Of a DNA stretch of 33,134 nucleotides, positions 1 through 7,760 are shown in pieces. The notes under the pieces are model-generated. The model had not been told where the DNA came from. It did not search any database and worked only from the letters and a program-made list of their open reading frames with translations. The position numbers and the translations under genes are program-made. The first letter of the stretch is position 1, and the number at the start of each line of letters is the position of its first letter. The stretch comes from Terriglobia bacterium. GTDB lineage: Bacteria; Acidobacteriota; Terriglobia; Bryobacterales; Bryobacteraceae. The stretch spans positions 1-33,134 of the forward strand of contig RGPS01000043.1 in NCBI GenBank assembly GCA_010084195.1, in the 5' to 3' direction.

Positions 1-905
1 CGGTAGGGAATCCCGGTGTACTCCCACATTTTGGGAAACATGCTGATCGACGTGAACCCGGGAATCGTGTTGATTTCATTAATGAAGATTTGCCCGGTGG
101 AGGTTTCCCGCAAAAAATCAACGCGCCCCATCCCCTCGCACCCCACTGCTTCATAACAGGCTACGGCCAGACGCCGCATCTCCGCCGTGTCTTCTTCAGA
201 GAGTTTCGCCGGCAGTTCTACCTTCGCCAGATTCAGCAGGTACTTGTCTTCGTAGTCGTAAAACTCTTTTGACGGCAGAATCTCGCATGGCACAGATGCC
301 GCAGGGTTTTCATTGCCCAGCACGGCGCATTCGAATTCCCTGCCCTCCACACCCCGCTCCACAATAATTTTCCGGTCGAACTCGGCAGCCAGTTGCAGCG
401 CCGCTTCCAGTTCCGCCATGTCGTGGGCTTTTGAAATCCCCACCGATGAACCCAGGTTGGCAGGCTTCACGAACAGGGGAAAGTGCAACCGCGCTGCCAC
501 GACCGCCGCATCCATCTCATCCCGCGACAGTACCAGGTAATCCACCACCGGCAGACCCTTGTCCCGGCAAACCCGTTTCATAATGTCCTTGTCCATCGAA
601 ACGGCAGAGGAGAGGACATTTGCACCAACATAGGGCAGATCGGCCAGCTCCAGGAGCCCCTGTATCGTACCGTCCTCCCCAAAAGTTCCATGCAGGACCG
701 GGAAAACCACGTCGATATCCGGATGCGCTCCCGGCACGGGCAAAATTGGCCCCGGCTCCCAGCGCCCTTCCAGGCTAATGAAATAGCGCGAAACCTCGTA
801 TTTATCCGGGCTCAGGGCAGCGATTACCGCCTCCGCAGACCTGAGTGAGATGTCATGCTCGCCGGAACGCCCGCCGTAAAGAACTGCGACTCGAAGCTTG
901 CTCAT
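1..905 (-). CDS. ddl: D-alanine--D-alanine ligase, C-terminus cut by window edge
   Basis: ATP-grasp ligase that joins two D-alanines in the cytoplasm for peptidoglycan precursor synthesis. About 301 residues are visible from the ATG at 905-903. The N-terminus has the family signature YGGRSGEHDISLRSA, the middle has the glycine-rich ATP-binding loop PANLGSSVGISKA, and near the window edge stands the metal- and substrate-binding motif EINTIPGFT. Family members run to about 350-370 residues, so roughly the last 50-60 are outside the window. The start codon shares one base with the asnS stop codon (TAATG), which implies translational coupling to asnS. The family call is firm; Ddl subtype is not decided. 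Confidence 0.95.
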   Translation of the reverse strand, partial: MSKLRVAVLYGGRSGEHDISLRSAEAVIAALSPDKYEVSRYFISLEGRWEPGPILPVPGAHPDIDVVFPVLHGTFGEDGTIQGLLELADLPYVGANVLSSAVSMDKDIMKRVCRDKGLPVVDYLVLSRDEMDAAVVAARLHFPLFVKPANLGSSVGISKAHDMAELEAALQLAAEFDRKIIVERGVEGREFECAVLGNENPAASVPCEILPSKEFYDYEDKYLLNLAKVELPAKLSEEDTAEMRRLAVACYEAVGCEGMGRVDFLRETSTGQIFINEINTIPGFTSISMFPKMWEYTGIPY

Positions 906-2212
906 TAAGGCCTCAGCCGGTACAGCATCCGGGGGAAAGCAATGGTTTCGCGAACGTGTTCCAGACCACAGATCCACGCCACGCAGCGTTCAATACCCAT
1001 GCCGAAGCCACCATGCGGGACTGTCCCGTACTTGCGCAGGTCGATGTACCATTCAAACGCTTCCTGGGGAAGGTCATGCTCTTTGATCCGACGAAGCAGC
1101 AGTTCCGGATCGTGGATACGCTGGCCACCACCAATAATCTCACCGTAACCCTCCGGGGCCAGCACGTCCACGCCCATGGCGACTTCCGGTCTTTCCGGAT
1201 CCGGCTGCATGTAGAACGCTTTGATCGCAGTGGGGAACCTGTCCACCAGCATCGGTCGATCGAACTGCTGCGTCAGGATGGTCTCATCGCCGCCGCCAAA
1301 ATCACTGCCCCACTCGATATTAGACCCGTGCTCCTGCAGGTTCTTCACGGCATCCGTGTAGCTCATCCGAACAAACGGACCCTGCACCAGTTCCAGTTTT
1401 GCCGTGTCGCGTTCCAGGACCTTGAGTTCTTCACGTTTCTTGTCCAGAACACGCCCCACCACGTAGATCACAAACTCCTCGGCGACGCGCTTCACGTCTT
1501 CCAGATCAGCCCAGGCCATCTCGGGTTCGACCATCCAGAATTCCGTCAGGTGGCGGCGCGTCTTCGATTTTTCGGCGCGGAACGTCGGCCCAAAACAATA
1601 AACTTTGCCGAACGCCATGGCATTGGCTTCGTTATAGAGTTGGCCGGACTGCGTCAGGTACGCTTTTTCATCGTCGAAGTAGTTGCATTCGAACAGCGTG
1701 GTGGTGCCTTCGCAGGCGGCCGGGGTGAAGATCGGCGTATCGACCAGCGTGAAGCCATTGTTATCGAAGTAATCACGGGTGGCCTTGATAATCTCGTGGC
1801 GGACACGGATGATCGCGTGCTGCCGCTGTGAGCGGAGCCACAAGTGCCGCCGGTCCATCAGAAAATCGACGCCATGCTCTTTCGGCGTGATCGGATAGGG
1901 ATCTTCTTCGGAGACCTTTTGGATGATCTGTACATCATCCACATCCATCTCAAAGCCGCTGGCCGCACGTGCCTCTTCGCGGATCACACCCGTCACAATC
2001 AACGATGACTCCTGCGTCAGGTGCTTCAGGCTCTCAAACAACTCTTCCGACAGGTTGTTCTTCATCGCCACACACTGCATCAGGCCGGTGCCGTCACGCA
2101 GGATGGGAAAAACGATCTTGCCAGACTTCCGAAGGTTATAAAGCCAGCCGGGAATCTCAACGCGTTGTCCGGTGAAGGCTGCGGCCTGGCTGATGGTGAT
2201 CCGTTTCGTCAT
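905..2212 (-). CDS. asnS: Asparaginyl-tRNA synthetase
   Basis: Class IIb aminoacyl-tRNA synthetase that charges tRNA-Asn. The 435-residue protein has an N-terminal OB-fold anticodon-binding domain (residues about 15-105, with [15 protein letters not shown]), then the class II core with motif 2 ([21 protein letters not shown] region) and motif 3 ([16 protein letters not shown]) close to the end. The short, direct link and the length fit bacterial AsnRS rather than AspRS, which carries a large GAD insertion. I use the ATG at 2212 (MTKRIT), 22 bases after the upstream stop; a TTG at 2245 is also in frame but lies inside the end of the upstream gene. The 3' end overlaps the ddl start by one base. 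Confidence 0.95.
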   Translation of the reverse strand: MTKRITISQAAAFTGQRVEIPGWLYNLRKSGKIVFPILRDGTGLMQCVAMKNNLSEELFESLKHLTQESSLIVTGVIREEARAASGFEMDVDDVQIIQKVSEEDPYPITPKEHGVDFLMDRRHLWLRSQRQHAIIRVRHEIIKATRDYFDNNGFTLVDTPIFTPAACEGTTTLFECNYFDDEKAYLTQSGQLYNEANAMAFGKVYCFGPTFRAEKSKTRRHLTEFWMVEPEMAWADLEDVKRVAEEFVIYVVGRVLDKKREELKVLERDTAKLELVQGPFVRMSYTDAVKNLQEHGSNIEWGSDFGGGDETILTQQFDRPMLVDRFPTAIKAFYMQPDPERPEVAMGVDVLAPEGYGEIIGGGQRIHDPELLLRRIKEHDLPQEAFEWYIDLRKYGTVPHGGFGMGIERCVAWICGLEHVRETIAFPRMLYRLRP

Positions 2213-2234
2213 TTTGTTTAGATCTCGTTTTTTC

Positions 2235-3062
2235 TTAGATCTCAAGAAGCTGTTCGCTGGCGCGTTTGGCTTCGTCCAGAGGGTTGGAGTGTGTCCCGTA
2301 ATCCCTCAGTTCCAGCATCAGGGGATACTGGCCAGGCCTGGACTTCAACAGCTTCATCGTGTCGGGCCACGCAACTGTGTCGCCTTCGGCAAGGGGAAAC
2401 AGGTGCGAATCTTCTTTGCCGTCATTGCCATGCACATGGGTGGAGCGGATATGGCTCGACATGATTTCGAACTCATGCTGCACACCCGTCCCCAAATGGG
2501 CATGCCCCGTATCGAAGCAATAGTTCAGGCGGAGGTGCGTCATGTTGTTGAACAGTTCCAGGCGCTCCGCCGTGGAAAGATCATTCGGCGTATTTTCCAA
2601 CAGGATTTCCACACCCCGCTGGCGGGCAAAATTTTGCAGTTCCTCCAGCGAGTTGAAAGCCGCATCTATGGAATACTCCGAAAACTCCTGGCCCGTGACG
2701 CCAAGATGCTGAATCAGGTATTTGAACGGAATCGTCTCGGCAACTTCGAGGGCGCGCTTAATCTCATCCACCCAATGCAGCCGCTCCACCTTGCCGCGTT
2801 CGGTGATGTTGACGTGAGTGTCCGGCCCCGAGCGGCCCCACACCTCATCGGTAAACATCGGCGAGTGAAGCGAATGAAGCTTCAGTTCCGAATCGCGAAA
2901 CCAATGGCCCAGGTCGGCAACCTGCAGACTGTCACGATAATCAAAATGCTGGCGGGCGCAGAAAATCTCCACTGCCGGAAACCCTGCCCGTTCCACTTTT
3001 CCCAGCCAGGAGGTTGTCAGGCGATGGCCCACAGCCAGGTGCGACGAAATCAATCTCTGCAT
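2235..3062 (-). CDS. Xylose-isomerase-like TIM-barrel protein (AP endonuclease 2 superfamily)
   Basis: Predicted cytoplasmic sugar-phosphate isomerase/epimerase-type TIM barrel of 275 residues. Metal-ligand positions typical of the superfamily are visible: ILLENTPND (Glu, strand 5 area), [10 protein letters not shown] (Asp/His pair), [14 protein letters not shown] (His cluster), and LMLELRDYG (terminal Glu). The substrate cannot be named; the superfamily also contains endonuclease IV, inosose dehydratase and hexulose epimerases. It starts 7 bases after the ggt stop codon and ends 22 bases before asnS, so it sits inside a compact four-gene minus-strand run. There is no signal peptide. Confidence 0.85.
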   Translation of the reverse strand: MQRLISSHLAVGHRLTTSWLGKVERAGFPAVEIFCARQHFDYRDSLQVADLGHWFRDSELKLHSLHSPMFTDEVWGRSGPDTHVNITERGKVERLHWVDEIKRALEVAETIPFKYLIQHLGVTGQEFSEYSIDAAFNSLEELQNFARQRGVEILLENTPNDLSTAERLELFNNMTHLRLNYCFDTGHAHLGTGVQHEFEIMSSHIRSTHVHGNDGKEDSHLFPLAEGDTVAWPDTMKLLKSRPGQYPLMLELRDYGTHSNPLDEAKRASEQLLEI

Positions 3063-3069
3063 TTAGTTC

Positions 3070-4761
3070 TCAATACCCCTTCGCCGTCGCTTCGGTGCGA
3101 CCGTCCGGAGCGCCTTCCAGCCACTCCCCAAAAATCCGGATTGCGGCAACTTCGGCAATCGAGTTCGTCGTCTTAACAGTGTGGCCGAACTGCTGCAAAA
3201 GGGCAATCGTATCGGGTGAGATAGTGTTCTCCGCTGAAATCAAATCCGGCATCCACTGGTGATGAATCCGCGGTTGGTCCACCGCCTGCTGCATGTTCAT
3301 GCCAAAGTCGATCACATTCAGAATCACTTCCAGCACCGCATTGATGATAGTCGGCCCGCCGGGCGACCCGAGAACCATATACAGTTTCCCGTCCTTCGTG
3401 ACAATCGTCGGCGTCATGGATGATAGCGGCGTTTTGTGTGGAGCCACTGCATTCGCCTCACCCTGAACCAGCCCGAACAGGTTTGGCTTTCCCGGGACGG
3501 CGGCAAAATCGTCCATTTCATTGTTCAGCAGGAAGCCGAGGCCCCTCGCTGTCACTCCCGAACCATAGCCGCCGTTGAGCGTGTAGGTGACGGAAACCGC
3601 ATTTCCTGCCTCATCGACAATGGAGTAGTGGGTGGTTTCCAGGCTCTCATACGGCGCGGGATCACCCTGCTTGATCTCTGCACTCGGTGTCGCTTTTCCC
3701 GGCTGAACAGACTCCGCACGCTTGCGCAGGTACTCCGCATTTACCAGACCCTTCGTCGGGACCTTCACAAAGTCCGGATCCCCGAGCCATTCGGCGCGGT
3801 CCGCAAAATACCGGCGCATGGCCTCCGCTTCATAATGCAGAGAACTGGCCGATCCGGCCCCCCCCTTCGAATAATCGGTCAGCGCCAGCATCCCCATCAT
3901 TTGGAGGATACCGATGCCGCCCGAACTCGGCGGCGGCGCAGTAATCACCCCATAACCTTTGTAGTTGCCTTCCAGCGCCTTGCGCTCGATTGCTTTGTAC
4001 TGCTTCAGATCTTCGAGCGTGATCTCGCCACCGTGAGCCGCCATATCAGCAGCCAACAGACGCGCCGTCTCGCCTTCGTAAAAATCTCTGGCGCCCGTAT
4101 CCCGAATCCGTGCCAGTGTGGCTGCCAGCTCCGGCTGTTTCAGCGTCTCACCCACTTCGTAGAAGGCGCCGTCCCTGAGAAAAATGCGCTTCGACTCGGG
4201 GAACTGCGCCAGCTTTTCACTGGTTATCTTGCCCCGCAGAGCCTGCGAGAGGCCCCAGGAAACAGGGAAACCCTCAGATGCCAGTTCCACGGACGGTTGC
4301 ACCAGAGCCTTCCATGCCGTCTTGCCATATTTCGCATGTGCCAGTTCCATGCCACGAACGGTCCCCGGCACCCCGGAGGCTCGATACCCCAGCTGCGAAT
4401 CCTTCGTAGCCTGGCCCGTCGCCGGATCGAGATACATATTGCGGGAAGCCGAAATCGGCCCCCGTTCCCGGAAATCAATAAACGTGGACGTCCCGTCCGC
4501 CAGGCGCACCAGCATAAAACCACCGCCGCCCAGATTTCCCGCAGAGGGATGCGTCACTGCCAGAGCAAAAGCCACCGCCACGGCGGCATCCACGGCATTC
4601 CCGCCACCCTGTAAGACCTTCACACCCACATCGGTAGCATGCGGCTCACGAGTCACCACCATCGCATGCTTCGCGTGGACGGGCTGGCGAGCAGAAAGGG
4701 CTGCCGTACTTGCCAACAGTAAGCCAGCCCACAGTAAGATTGCTACCCGAGACACCCGCAT
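3070..4761 (-). CDS. ggt: Gamma-glutamyltransferase precursor
   Basis: Exported Ntn-hydrolase that cleaves gamma-glutamyl bonds such as that of glutathione in the periplasm. The 563-residue precursor opens with a signal peptide (about residues 1-24, ending near ALSARQ). The large-subunit signatures GGNAVDAAVAVAFAL and GGGGFMLV follow. The autoprocessing site and catalytic nucleophile is T376 in ETTHYSIVDEAGNAVSVTYT, so the small subunit is about 188 residues. The strongly conserved PLSSMTPTIV and GSPGGPTIINAV segments are present. Length and order match the family. About 70 bases separate its start from the peroxidase gene at 4833. Confidence 0.95.
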   Translation of the reverse strand: MRVSRVAILLWAGLLLASTAALSARQPVHAKHAMVVTREPHATDVGVKVLQGGGNAVDAAVAVAFALAVTHPSAGNLGGGGFMLVRLADGTSTFIDFRERGPISASRNMYLDPATGQATKDSQLGYRASGVPGTVRGMELAHAKYGKTAWKALVQPSVELASEGFPVSWGLSQALRGKITSEKLAQFPESKRIFLRDGAFYEVGETLKQPELAATLARIRDTGARDFYEGETARLLAADMAAHGGEITLEDLKQYKAIERKALEGNYKGYGVITAPPPSSGGIGILQMMGMLALTDYSKGGAGSASSLHYEAEAMRRYFADRAEWLGDPDFVKVPTKGLVNAEYLRKRAESVQPGKATPSAEIKQGDPAPYESLETTHYSIVDEAGNAVSVTYTLNGGYGSGVTARGLGFLLNNEMDDFAAVPGKPNLFGLVQGEANAVAPHKTPLSSMTPTIVTKDGKLYMVLGSPGGPTIINAVLEVILNVIDFGMNMQQAVDQPRIHHQWMPDLISAENTISPDTIALLQQFGHTVKTTNSIAEVAAIRIFGEWLEGAPDGRTEATAKGY

Positions 4762-4832
4762 ACCTCCGATTGTAGCCAGCGCGAAGATTCAGACAGGCCG
4801 GAGCAACCGCCCCGGCCTGCCCGGTCACCGAT

Positions 4833-5789
4833 TTAGAGCGCCTTCAGGAACGCCACCAGGTCTCGCCGCTCTTGCGGCGTGATCCCGACATTGAACCTCT
4901 TGTTGTAAAAGTCGATCACCTCTTCCAGCGTGTCTGCCGACCCGTTGTGGAAATAGGGTGCCCGGCTCGCCAGCCCCCGCAGGATTGGACCCTTAAACCG
5001 CCCCACATCCTTCCACAGGCCGCTGATCATCGCCCGGCCCGGATCAGTCGTCACCTTGATCTCCCCCGTGACCTTGTTCTGCAGCTTGATAACCGGCAGA
5101 TACTTCAGGCTCAGGGAATTGGAACTGTCGCTGACACCAATATTCAAAGGAGCAGAAACCGAGTGATTCCCCACGTTCGGAGAATCGTGGCACGTACCGC
5201 AGGTTCCCGGAATTGTCACCGCATTCAGATCATCGTTCAGCCCGGCCACGCCCTTGATCAGAATCGCCTTCGAGTTAAACAAAGCCTGACCTCGGGCAAT
5301 ACTCTCGCGCCTGGAAGCGGCATTGCCATCACCATGCCGATCATCATGGCGATCATCATCCCCGTCATCGTCGTGGCCATGTCCCGTCTGAGGAGTAGCC
5401 GTCCACGTCTGAGGAGTAGCCGTCCACGTCGAAAACAAGTTAAAGATCGCAGGGGTAAAGGCCGTCCGCTGTGGATTGCCACCGAGAGGATCATTGATTC
5501 CGACGAAGAACGCAGGCGTCGTCACGGTGGACAGCACCACAGGCCCACCAGTCGCACCCTTCGCGTTCAGCGGGCCTGCCTTGAAATCAATCGCCTGTGC
5601 CGTGGAAAGGGACATCTCGAAATCGACAATCCCCTGCTGCTGCGCCGGAGTCAGCGCCACGCCCGCCTGGGTATGGCCGTTCGTTGCATCCACTGCCTGG
5701 TGCGCCAAATCCGCCAGAAGATCTGCCGGATTCGTGGCAAACGTAATCTTCTGCGTCCCGGTCTGTGTCGACGATTCCCGGCCATCATC
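4833..5789 (-). CDS. Diheme cytochrome c peroxidase-like protein, 5' truncated
   Basis: C-terminal two thirds of a periplasmic MauG/cytochrome c peroxidase-like protein. The frame is open from an in-frame TGA at 5795; recognisable sequence starts at about 5786 with DGRESS, which in the family follows a first heme domain. A usable start would be the TTG at 5708. One heme site is left (GTCGTCH), then the typical RGLASRAPYFHNGSADTLEEV ending. The first CXXCH domain and the signal peptide are absent, so the product as it stands is probably neither exported nor functional. Before the remaining heme lies an unusual insert: TWTATPQ twice in tandem, then a His/Asp-rich run (HGHDDDGDDDRHDDRHGDG). The missing end coincides with the junction to the plus-strand peroxidase fragment. 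Confidence 0.8.
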   Translation of the reverse strand, partial: DDGRESSTQTGTQKITFATNPADLLADLAHQAVDATNGHTQAGVALTPAQQQGIVDFEMSLSTAQAIDFKAGPLNAKGATGGPVVLSTVTTPAFFVGINDPLGGNPQRTAFTPAIFNLFSTWTATPQTWTATPQTGHGHDDDGDDDRHDDRHGDGNAASRRESIARGQALFNSKAILIKGVAGLNDDLNAVTIPGTCGTCHDSPNVGNHSVSAPLNIGVSDSSNSLSLKYLPVIKLQNKVTGEIKVTTDPGRAMISGLWKDVGRFKGPILRGLASRAPYFHNGSADTLEEVIDFYNKRFNVGITPQERRDLVAFLKAL

Positions 5790-6154
5790 AGTTCATGCAG
5801 GCGGGCTGTATGTCCTGCCACAACGGTCGCGACATCGGAGGCCAAACGTTTCAAAAACCTGGAGCAAAGAAGGCCGCGCCCGACGGCAAAGATGTCGGTC
5901 GAATGGCAGTCACCGGCGACACGGCGGACCGCCTGATGTTTAAGGTGCCATCCCTGCGCAACGTGGAAAAAACCGGCCCCTACTTCCACACTGGTAAAGT
6001 CGCTACAGTGCAGGAAGCCGTACGGCTCATGGGTGAATTCCAACTCGACCGCAAGCTCGACGACCACCAAATCGCTGAAATCGTTGCCTGGCTGAAAACA
6101 CTCACCGGCGAAATCCCGGCGGACTACATCCGCCAGCCCGATTTACCTCAATAG
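5765..6154 (+). CDS. Cytochrome c peroxidase/MauG-type C-terminal fragment, 5' truncated
   Basis: The second heme domain of a diheme peroxidase: GCMSCHNGRDIGGQTFQK at its start, then VPSLRNVEKTGPYFHTGKVATVQEAV and a closing helix (DHQIAEIVAWLKTL). Family members are about 330-400 residues with two hemes; here only about 125 residues and one heme remain. The GTG at 5765 is merely the first possible start: homology begins around 5787 and an in-frame TAA lies at 5744. So the N-terminal heme domain and signal peptide are missing. The stop codon at 6152-6154 runs into the ribosome binding site of the next small gene, so this was the first or an early gene of the plus-strand operon. Confidence 0.75.
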   Translation: MSTIPGHHQFMQAGCMSCHNGRDIGGQTFQKPGAKKAAPDGKDVGRMAVTGDTADRLMFKVPSLRNVEKTGPYFHTGKVATVQEAVRLMGEFQLDRKLDDHQIAEIVAWLKTLTGEIPADYIRQPDLPQ

Positions 6155-6162
6155 GAGATCAC

Positions 6163-6324
6163 ATGCCTGACTGGTTACAAATCATTCTTCTCTTCGCCGC
6201 CTGGTTCGCGCTCCAGCGCTGGATTCTGCCCCGTTTCGGGGTGGCCACCTGAATGTCGAACACCTGCCGTGTCGAGTCTCGACACGATAAAACAACGGCA
6301 CCCAAACCCAATGAATTAAGCTAA
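6163..6324 (+). CDS. Candidate small selenoprotein, one membrane span, UGA at codon 30
   Basis: A tiny gene with a strong ribosome binding site (AGGAGA at 6153-6158, five bases before ATG 6163). The conventional product is 29 residues: MPDWLQ, a hydrophobic helix, then RWILPRFGVAT and TGA at 6250-6252. The same frame stays open after TGA for 23 codons (MSNTCRVESRH...) to TAA at 6322-6324, five bases before the oxidase gene start. Immediately after the UGA lies a perfect 8-bp hairpin with a GUC loop at bacterial SECIS spacing (separate entry). If read as selenocysteine the protein is 53 residues with the pattern U-x4-C just outside the membrane helix, suggesting a redox pair. The alternative is a 29-residue membrane peptide with an ordinary stop. 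I do not recognise a named family. Confidence 0.6.
6268..6286 (+). promoter_or_regulatory. SECIS-like hairpin downstream of in-frame UGA
   Basis: Perfect inverted repeat CGTGTCGA-GTC-TCGACACG: an 8-bp stem with a three-base loop beginning with G. The loop G at 6276 is 23 bases after the last base of the UGA at 6250-6252. Known bacterial SECIS elements need a short stem with a G among the first two loop bases, about 16-37 bases after UGA; the Escherichia coli fdhF loop reads AGGUCU, here AGUCU. The hairpin is followed by ATAAAACAACGG, not a T-tract, so it does not look like an intrinsic terminator. Function is inferred. Confidence 0.55.
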
Positions 6325-6329
6325 ACCAC

Positions 6330-7760
6330 ATGCCCGAGAGTTCGGAAGAGAGCGCGCCGCCTGTCGTCGAGACATCCCTTGTCTACGCCCACGGTCTGGC
6401 AGCTTTCGTCGCGCTCCTCATCTCAGCCTGCTTCGGCTTTTGGGCCGCGGCGGAGCTCGTGGTCCCCCAACTGGCGGGCAGTTCCCCCTGGCTGACCTGG
6501 GGCAGGCTCCGCTACGACCATACCCAGGGGATCATGCTTGGCTGGCTTGGCAACGCCTTCTTTGCCTTCCTCTATCACGCCGTGCCTGTCCTGACGGGTC
6601 GGTCGGTCACCAACCTCAAACTGGGCCAATGGCTCTTTGGCCTCTGGAATTTCATCGTGGTGATCCCGGGTTGGATTCTGGTTCTCGCCGGCTTCAGCCA
6701 GCCCCTCGAATGGGCCGAGTTTCCGCTCGTCATTGACGGTTTTGTCGTCCTCGCCCTCCTCCTCGCCGCCATCCAGTTCCTGCCACCATTCTTTTCGCGC
6801 GGCCTCGAAGATCTCTACGTCTCCAGCTGGTACATCATCGGGGGCCTGGTGTTCACCCTGCTGGCATATCCGATGGGTAACTTCGTCCCGGAACTCCTCC
6901 CCGGAGCCCGCGGTGCCGCCTTCAGCGGCCTCTGGATACATGACGCGGTTGGCCTTTTCGTCACACCCCTCGCGCTGGCCATCATCTACTTCGTGATCCC
7001 CGCCTCCACCCGCAGGCCTATTTACAGCCATTTCCTCTCCATGCTCGGCTTCTGGCTGCTCTTTTTCCTCTACCCTCTGAACGGCACCCACCACTACGTC
7101 TTCTCCGTCATCCCGATGTCCGCCCAAATCGGGGCCATCACCGCCTCCACCCTGCTGGGCGTGGATGTCGTCATCGTGGTCACCAACCTCTTCCTGTCAC
7201 TCCGGGGCACCGGCTGGTTCCCCCGCGATCCCGGCCTGCGCTTCGTCTCGACCGGCACCATGTTCTATCTGGTCGTCAGCCTGCAGGGTTCCCTGCAGGC
7301 GCAGATGTCCATCAACCAGAGCGTGCATTTTTCTGATTGGGTCATCGGGCACTCGCACATGGCCATGCTCGGCTTCGCCAGCTTCGCAGCCCTCGGGGGC
7401 CTCGTCCATGCGTGGCAGCGTATTCCGTGGGCCAGTTACCAAGCGGGCATGATCAACACCGGCTACTGGCTGCTCCTCTCGGGCGTGATTGTGATGGTGG
7501 TTGACTTGACCATCGCGGGTCTGGTCCAGGCCAGTTCCTGGAAGTCCGGCGCACCGTGGCTCGATTCCGTCCGAGCCTCCCAACCTTATTGGGCTATCCG
7601 TATCTTCACCTTCCTGCCCATCGCCGCCGGTTTCTTCATGGTCATGGCGGGCCTGTTTGCCGGTAAACCTGGTGCCGGCCTCAAAGCCATCCGCGACACT
7701 GTTGGGCCCGAACCGGTGGCGGAGATCGCCCCCCGTTTCGCTACCGGAGGCCAGGCGTGA
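6330..7760 (+). CDS. ccoN: cbb3-type cytochrome c oxidase subunit I
   Basis: Heme-copper oxidase catalytic subunit in the inner membrane; reduces O2 with electrons from c-type cytochromes. It has 476 residues and about 12 hydrophobic segments. Candidate heme/copper ligands lie at the expected places: H64 (RYDHTQG, low-spin heme), H204 (WIHDAVGLFVT, CuB), H254-H255 (NGTHHYVFSV, CuB), H341 and H343 (DWVIGHSHMAMLG, the two hemes). The DWxIGHxH motif and HDAVGxF point to the C-family (cbb3), not aa3. No good ribosome binding site precedes ATG 6330; the start is five bases after the end of the extended small ORF, hinting at translational coupling. Its stop overlaps the next start by GTGA. Confidence 0.9.
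   Translation: MPESSEESAPPVVETSLVYAHGLAAFVALLISACFGFWAAAELVVPQLAGSSPWLTWGRLRYDHTQGIMLGWLGNAFFAFLYHAVPVLTGRSVTNLKLGQWLFGLWNFIVVIPGWILVLAGFSQPLEWAEFPLVIDGFVVLALLLAAIQFLPPFFSRGLEDLYVSSWYIIGGLVFTLLAYPMGNFVPELLPGARGAAFSGLWIHDAVGLFVTPLALAIIYFVIPASTRRPIYSHFLSMLGFWLLFFLYPLNGTHHYVFSVIPMSAQIGAITASTLLGVDVVIVVTNLFLSLRGTGWFPRDPGLRFVSTGTMFYLVVSLQGSLQAQMSINQSVHFSDWVIGHSHMAMLGFASFAALGGLVHAWQRIPWASYQAGMINTGYWLLLSGVIVMVVDLTIAGLVQASSWKSGAPWLDSVRASQPYWAIRIFTFLPIAAGFFMVMAGLFAGKPGAGLKAIRDTVGPEPVAEIAPRFATGGQA

Noticed and set aside
845-1831. Plus-strand open frame of 328 codons opposite asnS
   Set aside because: Shadow frame; asnS has all class II motifs on the minus strand.
3436-4614. Plus-strand open frame of 392 codons opposite ggt
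   Set aside because: Arg/His-rich low-information translation; shadow of ggt, whose catalytic motifs are intact.
5385-5427. Short direct repeats as a CRISPR array
   Set aside because: Only two 21-base copies with no spacers, in frame inside a coding region.
6268-6286. Hairpin read as an intrinsic terminator
   Set aside because: No T-tract follows (ATAAAACAACGG) and the oxidase operon continues directly downstream.
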